A stretch of 64,000 bases of DNA from Phocaeicola plebeius DSM 17135 (GTDB lineage: Bacteria > Bacteroidota > Bacteroidia > Bacteroidales > Bacteroidaceae), in the NCBI RefSeq assembly GCF_000187895.1, contig NZ_DS990122.1, positions 248,001 through 312,000 of the forward strand, given 5' to 3'. Positions 44,407 to 53,701 of the stretch are shown here, piece after piece. The notes under the pieces are model-generated. The model ran no database searches and was not told where the DNA came from. It worked only from the letters and a program-made list of their open reading frames with translations. Numbering within the stretch: position 1 is the stretch's first letter; the number at the start of each line of letters is the position of its first letter. The position numbers and the translations under genes were made by a program.

Positions 44407-45903
44407 TTATTTCTGGAATTCAGCCCAGTCTGTCAAACGCATATCACCTTTATTGATAAACACCTGATGCATACCCAACGCAGCAGACAGGCTGTGACAG
44501 GTTTGTCCTTTCGTAGAAATCTTCAAGTAATCCCAAAGCAGCTGCTTGTAATCAGGATGTGCACAGTTTTCAATCACCGCTTCCGCACGTTCCATCGGAC
44601 TCTTTCCGCGTAAATCGGCTATACCCTGTTCAGTAATAATAACATTTACCGAATGCTCGCTGTGGTCCAGATGAGAAACCATCGGTACAATAGAACTGAT
44701 ACAACCTCCCTTGGCCGTCGACGGACAAGAGAAAATAGAAATGTAGGCACTGCGGGTAAAGTCGCCGGAACCTCCGATACCATTCATCATCTTGGTTCCA
44801 CAAATATGAGTGGAATTGACATTTCCATAAATATCTGCTTCAATGGCAGTATTCATAGATATCACACCAATACGACGAACCACTTCCGGACAGTTGGAAA
44901 TTTCAGAAGGACGCAACACCAGTTTATGACGGAAAAAGTCCATATTATCGTAAATATCTTGCAAACAATCATTCGTCACACTCAAAGAGCAAGTGCTACC
45001 AAACTTGATTCTACCCTCTTTCACCAGTTTAATAACGGAATTCTGAATCACTTCAGTGTACATCTCAAAAGGAGGAATGCTGGGATCCTTACCCAATGCG
45101 CTCAACACGGCATTGGCAATATTTCCTACTCCCGATTGTAAAGGAAGGAAGGTAGAAGGAATAATTCCCTTACGCATATCTGAAGCTAAAAACTCAGCCA
45201 CATTCTGACCAATTTTATCCGTTACTGGGTCAGATTCATGGAAACCACGTGCCTCATCCGGTATATTCGTTTCTACCACCCCCACAATCTTGGAAGGATC
45301 GACCTGAACATAAGGAAGACCAATACGGTCGCTAGGACGTACGATAGGAATCGGACGGCGATAAGGAGGACGCTCCATTTCATACAAATCGTGCATGCCT
45401 ATCAGGCTTTTACTATGCGCCGCATTCAATTCCACAATAATTTTATCAGCCAATCGAGCGATAGTAGGTGTAATACCTACTCCTGCAGTCAGGTAAATAC
45501 GTCCGTCTTCCGTAATTTCACAAGCTTCTATGATGGCTACATTCACATGCCCCAAAAAGCCAGAACGCAAACGTTGAGCCACTTGTGAGAGGTGAATGTC
45601 TGTATAATTGATTTCGCCGTTATTCACAGCCTTGCGGAAATCTGTATTAGTGGTATAAGGAGCACGGAACTTAATGGCATGCGCACGTGTCAACATCCCG
45701 TCACAAGAATCTCCCGTAGAAGCTCCCGTTATCACACCTATCTGAAAAGCTTCTCCCCTTGCATGCTTTTCTTCTGCTATTTTCGCTAACTCTGCAGTCA
45801 CAGCTTTCGGACTTCCGGCAGGGGTGAAGCCACTCAGTCCAACAATGTCTCCATCCTTAATATAGCTGGCAGCTTCGGCTGCCGTAATAAAGTTAAAGCT
45901 CAT
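44407..45903 (-). CDS. Succinate/acetate CoA-transferase (acetyl-CoA hydrolase/transferase family)
   Basis: A 498-residue cytoplasmic class I CoA-transferase of the Cat1/AarC type. Family marks: GDIVGLSGFTPAGSPKAV near the N-terminus, the catalytic Glu in MYTEVIQNS (E284) that forms the glutamyl-CoA intermediate, EADIYGNVNSTHICGTKMMNGIGGSGDF and the C-terminal ITEQGIADLRGKSPMERA. In Bacteroidetes such an enzyme moves CoA between succinate, acetate or propionate and supports the succinate-propionate fermentation; exact donors cannot be told from sequence. It follows the small membrane-anchored gene by 43 bp with no promoter seen in the gap, so the two may be cotranscribed. Confidence 0.93.
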   Translation of the reverse strand: MSFNFITAAEAASYIKDGDIVGLSGFTPAGSPKAVTAELAKIAEEKHARGEAFQIGVITGASTGDSCDGMLTRAHAIKFRAPYTTNTDFRKAVNNGEINYTDIHLSQVAQRLRSGFLGHVNVAIIEACEITEDGRIYLTAGVGITPTIARLADKIIVELNAAHSKSLIGMHDLYEMERPPYRRPIPIVRPSDRIGLPYVQVDPSKIVGVVETNIPDEARGFHESDPVTDKIGQNVAEFLASDMRKGIIPSTFLPLQSGVGNIANAVLSALGKDPSIPPFEMYTEVIQNSVIKLVKEGRIKFGSTCSLSVTNDCLQDIYDNMDFFRHKLVLRPSEISNCPEVVRRIGVISMNTAIEADIYGNVNSTHICGTKMMNGIGGSGDFTRSAYISIFSCPSTAKGGCISSIVPMVSHLDHSEHSVNVIITEQGIADLRGKSPMERAEAVIENCAHPDYKQLLWDYLKISTKGQTCHSLSAALGMHQVFINKGDMRLTDWAEFQK

Positions 45904-45946
45904 AGTATCAAGTGTTTTTTATGTTAGTATTAAAAAAGTTAGTCAA

Positions 45947-46294
45947 TCAGTCATATTTACGACGAAAAATTTCAGAATAGATAAAAGCCCTCCGTGCATC
46001 TGCTGCATTACGAAAAGCTATTTCAGGCTTCTGCTCCTCTTTTTTCGGTACATTCAATGCTTGTTCTTTCGGAGTGGAAGGTTTGACAGAAGTGTATCTC
46101 CGTTTCTTCCTTGCTTCGGGTACAGGAGCTGGTATCACTTCTTCAGGAATCTCCTCTTCTACAGAAAAAGATGCTGTCGGAGGTGCCTGTCTTACGGTCT
46201 TTGCACGCTTCGGCTTCTTCTGTTTTTGAGTCCTGGCCTGAAAAAGTCCCCAGCCAATTATACCTAAAAAAACAAGAACTTGAATTATATCCAT
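45947..46294 (-). CDS. Small membrane-anchored protein of unknown function
   Basis: A 115-residue protein with one N-terminal transmembrane helix (about 2-18, IIQVLVFLGIIGWGLF), a basic stop-transfer (ARTQKQKKPKRAK), a Pro/Glu-rich linker (EEEIPEEVIPAPVPEARKKRR) and a C-terminal helix FRNAADARRAFIYSEIFRRKYD. The C-terminus looks like the conserved part. I do not recognise a named family; short proteins of this layout occur widely in Bacteroidales. It has its own -7 box and is divergent from miaB. The linker and charge pattern suggest a cytoplasmic tail that contacts a partner; that is a guess. Confidence 0.75.
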   Translation of the reverse strand: MDIIQVLVFLGIIGWGLFQARTQKQKKPKRAKTVRQAPPTASFSVEEEIPEEVIPAPVPEARKKRRYTSVKPSTPKEQALNVPKKEEQKPEIAFRNAADARRAFIYSEIFRRKYD

Positions 46295-46319
46295 AAATAT
46301 TAAGTGTTAAGGTTTTCTT

Positions 46320-46327
46320 CAAAGATA
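46320..46327 (-). promoter_or_regulatory. -7 promoter box for the small membrane protein gene
   Basis: TATCTTTG on the minus strand, 26 bp before the start; back to back with the miaB box. Confidence 0.5.
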
Positions 46328-46380
46328 CGAATAAAATCTATATCTCCCACCCTTTTTATGGAAGTTAACCAAGAAACAGA

Positions 46381-46388
46381 TATCTTTG
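46381..46388 (+). promoter_or_regulatory. -7 promoter box for miaB
   Basis: TATCTTTG, 29 bp before the miaB start; no clear -33 box. Confidence 0.55.
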
Positions 46389-46416
46389 CAAGCAAATTTT
46401 TAATATAGAAAACCTT

Positions 46417-47790
46417 ATGACAAAAGAAGCTACAGGAGCAGACTTTAAATCTGCAACTGAACACGAAAACAAGAAATTGTTTATCGAGACCTACGGATGC
46501 CAGATGAATGTGGCAGACAGTGAAGTAATTGCATCTATCATGCAAATGGCTGGATATTCTCCTTGCGACACACTGGAGGAAGCCGATGCCGTATTCATGA
46601 ACACCTGCTCTATCCGCGACAATGCGGAACAGAAAATCCTGAACCGACTGGAGTTTTTCCATTCTTTGCGCAAAAAGCGAAAAAACCTGATTGTGGGCGT
46701 ACTGGGATGCATGGCCGAGAGAGTGAAAAATGAGCTGATAGAAAAGCATCATGTAGACCTGGTAGCTGGTCCGGATGCCTACCTGACCTTGCCCGACCTG
46801 ATTGCAGCCGTAGAAGCAGGCGAAAAAGCCATTAATGTAGAACTCTCTACTACGGAAACTTACCGTGACGTGATTCCTTCACGCATTTGCGGAAACCATA
46901 TTTCAGGCTTTGTTTCCATCATGCGAGGATGCAACAATTTCTGCCATTACTGTATTGTACCTTATACACGCGGACGTGAACGTAGCCGTGACGTAGAAAG
47001 TATCCTGAACGAAGTACGCGACCTGCAACGAAAAGGCTATAAGGAAGTAACCTTGTTGGGACAGAACGTCAACTCATACCGTTTTGAAAAAGACGGCCAG
47101 ACAGTAACCTTCCCTATGCTGCTCCGTATCGTGGCCGAAGCGGTGCCCGACATGCGCGTACGTTTTACCACTTCACACCCCAAAGACATGAGTGACGAAA
47201 CGCTTCATGTCATCGCAGAAGTGCCCAATGTATGCAAGCACATCCACTTGCCCGTACAGAGCGGAAGTTCACGCATCCTGAAACTGATGAACCGTAAATA
47301 TACCCGTGAATGGTACCTGGAAAGAGTGGCTGCTATCCGGAGAATTATCCCCGACTGCGGACTCAGTACCGATATTTTCTCGGGCTTCCATTCTGAAACA
47401 GAAGAAGACCACCAGATGTCTTTGTCGCTGATGCGCGAATGTGCTTACGACTCGGCTTTCATGTTCAAATATTCTGAACGCCCGGGAACATACGCTTCCA
47501 AACACCTTCCGGATGACGTACCCGAAGAAATCAAAATCCGCCGACTGAATGAAATGATTGAACTGCAGAACCAGCTTTCTGCCGAAAGCAATGCCAAAGA
47601 TGTAGGAAAAACTTTCGAAGTATTGGTAGAAGGTGTATCCAAGCGCTCTAAAGAACAACTGTTCGGTCGTACGGAACAAAATAAAGTAGTAGTCTTTGAC
47701 CGTGGCAGCCATCGCATCGGCGACTTTGTAAAGGTAAAAATTACAGAGTCCAGTTCTGCTACTCTGAAAGGCATAGAAGTAACTGAATAA
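46417..47790 (+). CDS. miaB: tRNA-2-methylthio-N6-dimethylallyladenosine synthase
   Basis: A 457-residue radical-SAM methylthiotransferase that adds the 2-methylthio group to i6A37 in tRNAs reading UNN codons. The N-terminal UPF0004 domain holds the Cys ligands of the auxiliary cluster (ETYGCQMNVADSE, FMNTCSIRDNAEQK, GVLGCMAER). The radical-SAM triad is C172-C176-C179 in CNNFCHYC, followed by IVPYTRGRERSR, which marks MiaB rather than RimO or MtaB. The C-terminal TRAM domain (GKTFEVLVEGVSK to ITESSSATLKGIE) binds tRNA. Length and start agree with the family. A terminator follows closely. Confidence 0.97.
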   Translation: MTKEATGADFKSATEHENKKLFIETYGCQMNVADSEVIASIMQMAGYSPCDTLEEADAVFMNTCSIRDNAEQKILNRLEFFHSLRKKRKNLIVGVLGCMAERVKNELIEKHHVDLVAGPDAYLTLPDLIAAVEAGEKAINVELSTTETYRDVIPSRICGNHISGFVSIMRGCNNFCHYCIVPYTRGRERSRDVESILNEVRDLQRKGYKEVTLLGQNVNSYRFEKDGQTVTFPMLLRIVAEAVPDMRVRFTTSHPKDMSDETLHVIAEVPNVCKHIHLPVQSGSSRILKLMNRKYTREWYLERVAAIRRIIPDCGLSTDIFSGFHSETEEDHQMSLSLMRECAYDSAFMFKYSERPGTYASKHLPDDVPEEIKIRRLNEMIELQNQLSAESNAKDVGKTFEVLVEGVSKRSKEQLFGRTEQNKVVVFDRGSHRIGDFVKVKITESSSATLKGIEVTE

Positions 47791-47825
47791 TTCTTACTGA
47801 AATAGTTTGGAGAAATCTCAATAAA

Positions 47826-47865
47826 AACCTGCAAGCATTTTTTTCAAGATGCTTGCAGGTTTTTT
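47826..47865 (+). terminator. Intrinsic terminator after miaB
   Basis: Perfect 13-bp stem AACCTGCAAGCAT/ATGCTTGCAGGTT with a 10-nt loop and a T run; the T run already forms the first unit of the adjoining palindromic array. Confidence 0.85.
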
Positions 47866-47962
47866 ACGTTTCACAAGGCGGAAACTTACGTTTCCGGCAT
47901 GAAAAACATAGGTTTCCGCTCCGCAAAACATACGGTTCGCGCGAGGAAAACCTAAACAATTA
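47858..47962. repeat. 22-bp palindromic array, class I, copy B
   Basis: Five units start at 47858, 47880, 47902, 47924 and 47946. The second, GGAAACTTACGTTTCC, is nearly a perfect palindrome. As in copy A, the left half of unit 1 and the right half of unit 5 are degraded, and unit 5 begins GAAAACCTAAA as in copy A. It lies between convergent miaB and pspC. Confidence 0.88.
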
Positions 47963-47997
47963 CAGCACGTATACTGCTTTATACAAGTCTGTTTTTT

Positions 47998-48198
47998 TTA
48001 ATTACTTTCTCTTCCGGCCTCCGGCATTACCAGCCAGAGAATCAGATAAACCAATCCACCGGAAAAAGCCGTAAAAAATGTGGCCAGCACATAAATAATA
48101 CGTACTAAAGTAATATCCCATCCAAAATAATCGGCTATTCCAGCACAGACCCCACCTATCATACGATTGTTTGACCGTGTCAATCTCTTTTTCTCCAT
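47998..48198 (-). CDS. PspC domain protein
   Basis: A 66-residue protein consisting of one PspC domain: NRMIGGVCAGIADYFGWDITLVRIIYVLATFF followed by a second hydrophobic stretch SGGLVYLILWLVMPE. PspC-domain proteins are small inner-membrane proteins; in enterobacteria PspC takes part in the phage-shock membrane-stress response, but no pspA or other psp genes are near, so only membrane location is safe. The single-gene unit has a promoter upstream. Confidence 0.9.
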   Translation of the reverse strand: MEKKRLTRSNNRMIGGVCAGIADYFGWDITLVRIIYVLATFFTAFSGGLVYLILWLVMPEAGRESN

Positions 48199-48208
48199 AA
48201 TCTATTGG

Positions 48209-48240
48209 CAAATATTCATTATTCGGGGCTAAGTTACAAA
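48209..48240 (-). promoter_or_regulatory. Promoter for the pspC-domain gene
   Basis: On the minus strand TTTG (48240-48237), 20-bp gap, AATATTTG (48216-48209): one mismatch to the consensus. The -7 box is only 10 bp from the start codon, so the 5' leader would be very short. Confidence 0.5.
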
Positions 48241-48336
48241 AAACATACATAAAGCATCCTATACTCTTAAAAACTTTTAAAGAAAATCATGGCATAGGCT
48301 TTTTATTTGTTATTTTGCAGCAAATTAGGGAATAAA

Positions 48337-49233
48337 GTGAATATACTGAAAATAGATAAATGTCCACTTTGTGGAGGGAACCACTTTGAAGAGGTAATGA
48401 CATGCACAGACCACTATGCTTCCGGTGAGTCTTTTCAGATTTGTCGTTGCAAAGACTGCGGTTTCCAGTTCACTCATCCTGTTCCGGTTGAAGCAGAAAT
48501 AGGACGCTACTACGAAACTCCAGATTATATTTCACACAGCGATACACACAAAGGGTTAATGAACCGTGTATATCACTGGGTGCGCCGTGTTATGCTTGCC
48601 CGTAAAGCACGCCTTGTCAAGCATAATTCCAGATTAAACCAGGGCAGCCTGCTGGACATCGGTACAGGCACAGGCTATTTTCCGCATTTCATGCAGGAAA
48701 GAGGATGGCACGTTTCTGCCATCGAAAAAAGCCCTCAAGCCCGCCAGTTTGCCAAAGAGCACTTTGAACTGGACGTGGCAGCTCCGGAAGCCCTCAATGA
48801 ATTCGCCGACAAATCGTTCGATGTAATTACATTGTGGCATGTCATGGAGCATCTGGAACATTTAAATGAGACCTGGGAAACACTGAAGCGTATTCTGAAA
48901 GATCAGGGTATACTCATTATAGCCGTGCCCAACCCCACTTCATTCGATGCAGAGAAATACAAAGAAATGTGGGGTGCCTACGATGTTCCCCGACATTTGT
49001 GGCATTTCAGCCCTTCCGTTATGCAGCAGTTTGGAGCCAAACACGACTTTATTCTCTGCGAGCGACATCCGATGCCTTTTGATGCGTTTTACGTATCTAT
49101 GCTGAGCGAGAAGTACCGGAAAAGTGCTTTCCCGTTCCTAAAAGGCCTGATTGCCGGAACGGAAGCATGGATTGTTTCACTGGCTAAGAAAGACCGAAGC
49201 AGTTCCATGATTTATGTATTCAGAAAAAAATAA
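48337..49233 (+). CDS. Class I SAM-dependent methyltransferase with N-terminal Cys4 zinc-ribbon-like motif
   Basis: A 298-residue protein. The N-terminus has two CxxC pairs (KCPLCGG, CRCKDCGF), a probable zinc ribbon, and the rest is a Rossmann methyltransferase with the SAM loop LLDIGTGTGYFPHFMQERGW, acidic IEKSPQA and a WHVMEHLEHLNETW segment as in Methyltransf_23/UbiG-like enzymes. The target is unknown. GTG at 48337 is chosen as start: the TTG 30 bases upstream lies in the likely promoter (TTATTTTG at 48310-48317). It begins a run of genes with small gaps (ftsX six bases on), probably one operon through folK. Confidence 0.87.
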   Translation: MNILKIDKCPLCGGNHFEEVMTCTDHYASGESFQICRCKDCGFQFTHPVPVEAEIGRYYETPDYISHSDTHKGLMNRVYHWVRRVMLARKARLVKHNSRLNQGSLLDIGTGTGYFPHFMQERGWHVSAIEKSPQARQFAKEHFELDVAAPEALNEFADKSFDVITLWHVMEHLEHLNETWETLKRILKDQGILIIAVPNPTSFDAEKYKEMWGAYDVPRHLWHFSPSVMQQFGAKHDFILCERHPMPFDAFYVSMLSEKYRKSAFPFLKGLIAGTEAWIVSLAKKDRSSSMIYVFRKK

Positions 49234-49239
49234 GAAATT

Positions 49240-50109
49240 ATGAGTCAGAAGTCGGGCAGTCTTTTCGATATGCAATTCATTACCTCCTGCATCAGTACGA
49301 TGCTGGTACTGCTGTTGTTGGGTATGGTGGTCTTTTTTGTTATGACCGCCAATAATCTTTCTGTATACGTACGTGAGAATATCAACTTTTCCGTTCTCCT
49401 CAACGACGACATGAAAGAAGCAGAAGCCATCCGCTTCCAAAAACAGCTGGAAGAAGAGCCTTTTGTAAAGCAGGCCACCTACATATCAAAAGCACAGGCC
49501 CTGAAGGAACAGACAGAAGCCATGGGAACAGATCCGGCTGAATTCTTAGGCTATAATCCGTTTACGGCTTCCATCGAAATCAAGCTCAATGCAGCATATG
49601 CCAATTCTGACAGTCTGAGCTGGATTCAGGAAAAACTGCTGGACAATAAAAAAGTCATTGAAGTAAATTATCCGCAGGACCTGATTGACACCATCAACCA
49701 GAACATACGCAAAATCAGCATGTTCCTGTTAGGGCTGGCTGCTTTGCTCACCCTTATTTCATTTGCATTGATCAACAATACCATACGGCTGACCATTTAC
49801 TCCAAACGTTTTCTGATTCACACCATGAAACTGGTAGGTGCAAGCTGGTCATTCATCCGGCGACCGTTCATTGTCAGAAATGTATGGATAGGCATTCTTG
49901 CGGCGGCTATGGCCAATGCCCTGCTTATCAGTATGTCCTACATGCTCGTCAACTATGAGCCGGGACTGCTGGAACTTATTACTCCGGAAGTTATGCTTTG
50001 CGTAATGGGTACTGTTTTTATCTCGGGTATCCTCATCGCCACCTTATGTGCCTACATCTCCATCAACAAATATTTGAAGATGAAAGCCGGAGATTTATAT
50101 CGCCTTTAA
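49240..50109 (+). CDS. ftsX: Cell division protein FtsX (permease-like)
   Basis: A 289-residue inner-membrane protein with the FtsX layout: first transmembrane helix about 16-38 (TMLVLLLLGMVVFFVM), an extracytoplasmic domain (about 40-165, with DMKEAEAIRFQKQLEEEPFVKQATYISKAQALKE) and three further helices (about 167-187, 220-242, 255-275). FtsX works with the ATPase FtsE to activate peptidoglycan hydrolases at the septum. No ftsE is in this window. It is followed by DUF3098, uppP and truB, a gene order I associate with Bacteroidetes. Confidence 0.93.
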   Translation: MSQKSGSLFDMQFITSCISTMLVLLLLGMVVFFVMTANNLSVYVRENINFSVLLNDDMKEAEAIRFQKQLEEEPFVKQATYISKAQALKEQTEAMGTDPAEFLGYNPFTASIEIKLNAAYANSDSLSWIQEKLLDNKKVIEVNYPQDLIDTINQNIRKISMFLLGLAALLTLISFALINNTIRLTIYSKRFLIHTMKLVGASWSFIRRPFIVRNVWIGILAAAMANALLISMSYMLVNYEPGLLELITPEVMLCVMGTVFISGILIATLCAYISINKYLKMKAGDLYRL

Positions 50110-50137
50110 TGTTCAAACTAAATAGACAAAATTCATT

Positions 50138-50386
50138 ATGGACAAAAAAAGTTTTGCTTTTGATAAAACAAACTTCATACTGCTTGCCATAGGTATGATA
50201 GTCATTATCATCGGATTCCTGTTAATGAGCGGACCAGGCTCCACTGAAACAGCTTTTGAACCGGATATTTTCAGTGTACGCCGCATCAAAGTAGCTCCCG
50301 TTGTTTGCTTTTTGGGATTTATTTTCATGATTTATGGCATTCTGAGAAAACCTAAAGACAAAGAAGAAACAATTACTAAAGAATAA
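50138..50386 (+). CDS. DUF3098 family membrane protein
   Basis: An 82-residue protein with two transmembrane helices (about 13-29, [19 protein letters not shown], and about 55-68, [16 protein letters not shown]), short polar ends, and the DUF3098 pattern [15 protein letters not shown] and [15 protein letters not shown]. The family is limited to Bacteroidetes and has no known role. It usually sits between ftsX and uppP, as here, which hints at cell-wall or division work, but that is context only. Confidence 0.88.
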   Translation: MDKKSFAFDKTNFILLAIGMIVIIIGFLLMSGPGSTETAFEPDIFSVRRIKVAPVVCFLGFIFMIYGILRKPKDKEETITKE

Positions 50387-50391
50387 ATGCA

Positions 50392-51195
50392 ATGAGTTGG
50401 TTTGAAGCCTTAATTTTAGGAATTCTGCAGGGACTGACAGAATACCTCCCCGTAAGTAGTAGTGGACACCTTGCCATCGGATCGGCCTTGTTCGGCATTC
50501 AAGGTGAAGAAAATCTGACTTTCACTGTAGTGGTTCACATTGCTACCGTACTGAGTACACTGGTTATCTTGTGGAAAGAAATTGACTGGATTTTCCGGGG
50601 ATTGTTTAAATGGAAAATGAATGACGAGACCAAATATGTCATCAACATTCTTGTGTCAATGATTCCTATCGGCATTGTTGGAGTATTCTTTAAAGATTAC
50701 GTAGAAGAAATTTTCGGCTCCGGTTTGCTGATTGTAGGATGCATGTTGTTACTGACTGCCGTTTTACTGGCTTTTTCTTATTACGCCAAACCTCGGCAGA
50801 AAGAAAAAATCAGCCTGTGTGATGCATTCATCATCGGCCTGGCGCAAGCTTGTGCGGTCATGCCGGGATTATCACGCTCAGGAAGCACCATCGCTACCGG
50901 ACTGATTTTGGGAAACAAGAAGGAAACACTGGCACAATTCTCTTTCCTCATGGTTATCCCCCCGATTTTAGGAGAAGCACTGCTTTCTGGAATGGAAATT
51001 GTAAAAAATGCTTCAGCCGCTAATGCAGAAATCAGTATGGGTGCACTTATTATTGGTTTCTTAGCTGCTTTTATTTCAGGTTGCGTAGCTTGCAAATGGA
51101 TGATTAACATTGTAAAGAAAGGAAAATTGATATGGTTCGGCGTATATTGCGCCATTGCCGGAGTAATTACAATTGCGTGCAGTCTGCTGGGATAA
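50392..51195 (+). CDS. uppP: Undecaprenyl-diphosphatase
   Basis: A 267-residue integral membrane enzyme (UppP/BacA) that recycles undecaprenyl diphosphate to the monophosphate for peptidoglycan and other envelope polymers. The two conserved regions are present: [26 protein letters not shown] at the start (Glu-rich motif and catalytic Glu/Ser) and [22 protein letters not shown] (PGxSRSG with the active Arg). Around eight hydrophobic segments are seen. It lies five bases after the DUF3098 gene and 30 bases before truB. Confidence 0.97.
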   Translation: MSWFEALILGILQGLTEYLPVSSSGHLAIGSALFGIQGEENLTFTVVVHIATVLSTLVILWKEIDWIFRGLFKWKMNDETKYVINILVSMIPIGIVGVFFKDYVEEIFGSGLLIVGCMLLLTAVLLAFSYYAKPRQKEKISLCDAFIIGLAQACAVMPGLSRSGSTIATGLILGNKKETLAQFSFLMVIPPILGEALLSGMEIVKNASAANAEISMGALIIGFLAAFISGCVACKWMINIVKKGKLIWFGVYCAIAGVITIACSLLG

Positions 51196-51225
51196 GCAGC
51201 CTCAACAACAATTTACAACCAAAGA

Positions 51226-51930
51226 ATGAATTTCAAAGAAGGAGAAGTATTATATTTTGACAAGCCACTGCGATGGACCTCTTTTGCCGTGGTCAATAAG
51301 ATAAGATACCACATCAGTCGCAAATTAGGAGTAAAGAAAATAAAAGTAGGACATGCCGGAACGCTCGATCCGCTGGCCACCGGAGTGATGATTATCTGTA
51401 CCGGAAAGGCCACAAAGCGTATTGAGGAGTTCCAGTATCATACAAAAGAGTACATTGCTACTCTCCAGCTGGGAGCAACCACTCCCTCATTCGACCTGGA
51501 AAAGGAGATTGACGCGACTTACCCTACCGACCATATCACCAAAGAAATGGTCGAAGAGACATTGAAAAAGTTTGTCGGCACCATTGAACAGGTACCACCG
51601 GCATTTTCCGCATGCAAGGTAGACGGGAAGCGTGCATACGACCTGGCTAGAAAAGGAGATGAAGTAGAACTGAAACCCAAGATTCTGGTCATTGATGAAA
51701 TCGAATTGCTGGAATGTAACCTGCCGGAAATTAAGATACGGGTAGTCTGCAGTAAAGGTACCTACATACGAGCTTTGGCCAGAGACATTGGTCAAGCACT
51801 GCAAAGTGGTGCCCACCTGACTGGTCTGATACGTACACGGGTAGGAGAAGTAAAGTTGGAAGACTGCATGAAAGTGGAAGATTTTGAAGCCTGGCTCGAC
51901 CAGCAAGAAATAGAAGTTATAAACGATTAA
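51226..51930 (+). CDS. truB: tRNA pseudouridine-55 synthase
   Basis: A 234-residue TruB that converts U55 of tRNAs to pseudouridine. The catalytic Asp lies in [24 protein letters not shown]; other marks are [15 protein letters not shown] at the start, [15 protein letters not shown] and [17 protein letters not shown]. It lacks the extra C-terminal PUA domain of longer TruB proteins, normal for Bacteroidetes. It ends 17 bases before queA in the same run. Confidence 0.97.
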   Translation: MNFKEGEVLYFDKPLRWTSFAVVNKIRYHISRKLGVKKIKVGHAGTLDPLATGVMIICTGKATKRIEEFQYHTKEYIATLQLGATTPSFDLEKEIDATYPTDHITKEMVEETLKKFVGTIEQVPPAFSACKVDGKRAYDLARKGDEVELKPKILVIDEIELLECNLPEIKIRVVCSKGTYIRALARDIGQALQSGAHLTGLIRTRVGEVKLEDCMKVEDFEAWLDQQEIEVIND

Positions 51931-51947
51931 GGAAAGAAAGGAAGAAG

Positions 51948-53003
51948 ATGAAACTGTCACAATTCAAATTCAAGTTGCCGGAAGAAAAAATCGCTCTTTA
52001 TCCGGCTAAATACAGAGATGAATCCCGCCTGATGGTAATTCACAAGTCAACCGGAGAAATTGAACATGTCAATTTCAAGGATATACTGAACTATTTCGAC
52101 GACAAAGACGTGTTTATCTTTAACGATACCAAGGTCTTTCCTGCTCGTTTGTATGGTAACAAGGAAAAAACAGGTGCCCGCATTGAAGTATTCCTGCTCC
52201 GTGAGTTGAACGAAGAGCTGCGCTTGTGGGATGTACTGGTAGATCCGGCCCGTAAAATCCGTATCGGTAACAAGCTGTATTTCGGCGACGATGATTCTAT
52301 GGTGGCCGAAGTAATTGACAATACGACTTCTCGCGGACGTACACTCCGCTTTTTGTACGACGGTCCTCATGATGAATTCAAGAAGGCTTTGTATGCCTTG
52401 GGAGAACCTCCATTGCCTCCTTTCATCCATCGTCCGGCAGAACCGGAAGACGAAGAACGTTTCCAGACTATCTACGCCAAAAATGAAGGAGCCGTTACCG
52501 TACCGGCAGCCGGTCTTCACTTCAGCCGTGAACTTATGAAACGTATGGAAATCAAAGGCATTGACTTCTCTTTCATTACCATGCACGCCGGATTGGGCAA
52601 CTTCCGCGACATCGATGTGGAAGATTTAACCAAGCATAAAATGGATTCAGAGCAGATGTTCGTCAACGCGGAAGCCTGCCGCATCGTCAACGAAGCCAAA
52701 GACAGAGGCAACAAAGTATGCGCCATCGGTACTACTGTGATGCGTGCCATTGAAACAGCTGTGGGTACAGACGGCCATTTGAAAGAGTTCGAAGGATGGA
52801 CCAACAAGTTTATTTTCCCTCCTTACGACTTCTCAGTAGCCAATGCCATGGTAAGCAATTTCCACATGCCGCTTTCTACCATGCTGATGCTTGTATGTGC
52901 TTACGGAGGATATGAACTAATCATGGATGCTTACAACATCGCACTGAAAGAAGACTACCGTTTTGGAACATACGGTGATGCCATGCTGATTCTGGATAAA
53001 TAA
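51948..53003 (+). CDS. queA: S-adenosylmethionine:tRNA ribosyltransferase-isomerase
   Basis: A 351-residue QueA that transfers the ribose of SAM to 7-deazaguanine in tRNA to form epoxyqueuosine. It shows the usual blocks: [80 protein letters not shown] and [18 protein letters not shown], with the C-terminal [12 protein letters not shown]. It uses SAM, and metK lies downstream, but metK has its own control region. 11 bases separate it from folK. Confidence 0.98.
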   Translation: MKLSQFKFKLPEEKIALYPAKYRDESRLMVIHKSTGEIEHVNFKDILNYFDDKDVFIFNDTKVFPARLYGNKEKTGARIEVFLLRELNEELRLWDVLVDPARKIRIGNKLYFGDDDSMVAEVIDNTTSRGRTLRFLYDGPHDEFKKALYALGEPPLPPFIHRPAEPEDEERFQTIYAKNEGAVTVPAAGLHFSRELMKRMEIKGIDFSFITMHAGLGNFRDIDVEDLTKHKMDSEQMFVNAEACRIVNEAKDRGNKVCAIGTTVMRAIETAVGTDGHLKEFEGWTNKFIFPPYDFSVANAMVSNFHMPLSTMLMLVCAYGGYELIMDAYNIALKEDYRFGTYGDAMLILDK

Positions 53004-53014
53004 ACCATCATTCT

Positions 53015-53473
53015 ATGGCAACAGTTTATCTGGGATTAGGTACAAACCTTGGCAATAAAGAAGCTAATTTACGTACCGCCATCTATAAACTACAGGAAAG
53101 GATAGGGAAGCAAGTTTCCCTATCCTCTTTTTATGAAACAGCCCCTTGGGGATTTGAATCAGACCACAGCTTTCTGAATGCAGCAATCGGCCTGGAAACC
53201 AATCTCTCCCCTATCGAAGTGCTTCATATCACGCAGGAAATAGAGAAAGAACTCGGCAGGACAAAGAAATCAGTCAACGGCAGCTACAGCGACCGGCTCA
53301 TTGATATTGATATTCTTTTATACGACAATCTCGTACTTCAGACACCTGAACTTACGGTTCCTCATCCATTGATGACGGAAAGAGATTTTGTAATGAAACC
53401 GTTAATCGAAATTGCGGGAAATGCAATCCACCCCACCCTTCAAAAAACATTGTCAGAACTATATCAGGAATGA
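53015..53473 (+). CDS. folK: 2-amino-4-hydroxy-6-hydroxymethyldihydropteridine pyrophosphokinase
   Basis: A 152-residue HPPK of folate synthesis that passes pyrophosphate from ATP to hydroxymethyl-dihydropterin. Marks are VYLGLGTNLGNKEANLRTAI at the start, FYETAPWGFESDHSFLNAAIGLET and RYSDR-type SYSDRLIDIDILLYDN with the metal-binding Asp pair, then PHPLMTERDFVMKPLIEIA. Last gene of the run that begins at 48337. Confidence 0.97.
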   Translation: MATVYLGLGTNLGNKEANLRTAIYKLQERIGKQVSLSSFYETAPWGFESDHSFLNAAIGLETNLSPIEVLHITQEIEKELGRTKKSVNGSYSDRLIDIDILLYDNLVLQTPELTVPHPLMTERDFVMKPLIEIAGNAIHPTLQKTLSELYQE

Positions 53474-53519
53474 TTTACCGACAGGCAGGAGCATAAAGCT
53501 ATGTTAAAAAGAAACTGAA

Positions 53520-53553
53520 ATTGTAATTATTCCAATTTATATCACTATCTTTG
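53520..53553 (+). promoter_or_regulatory. Promoter for metK
   Basis: ATTG at 53520-53523, 22-bp gap, TATCTTTG at 53546-53553. Transcription would start near 53560, just ahead of the riboswitch. Confidence 0.55.
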
Positions 53554-53564
53554 CAGCGAAAATA

Positions 53565-53615
53565 AAAGTGGAAAGATTTGAGTAGCTTGCAACCACGGAA
53601 AAAAATGCTAAAACA
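53565..53615 (+). ncRNA. Probable SAM-II riboswitch in the metK leader
   Basis: GTGG (53568-53571) pairs with CCAC (53593-53596) to form P1. The loop has the SAM-II-type GATTTG (53575) and TTGCAA (53587). After P1 comes an A-rich stretch and ATGCTAAA (53605-53612). TAGC in the loop (53583-53586) can pair with GCTA (53607-53610) to close the pseudoknot. This matches the remembered SAM-II layout (stem, GAUUUAA...UUGCAA, stem, ...GCUAAA) and the gene makes SAM. The aptamer ends about 86 bp before the start codon, and no obvious terminator follows, so how it switches is unclear. Confidence 0.72.
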
Positions 53616-53701
53616 CATTGTTATTTCCCCGAAGATTACTTCTCTACTCTGTCCGTACACGGATAAAAACAAACCATTAACAATTTTAATTTACCACAAC
53701 A

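Noticed and set aside
53015..53110. folK internal hairpin GATAGGGAAGC/GTTTCCCTATC near 53100-53125 as a terminator or riboswitch
   Set aside because: It lies inside the conserved folK coding sequence and has only a short T run.
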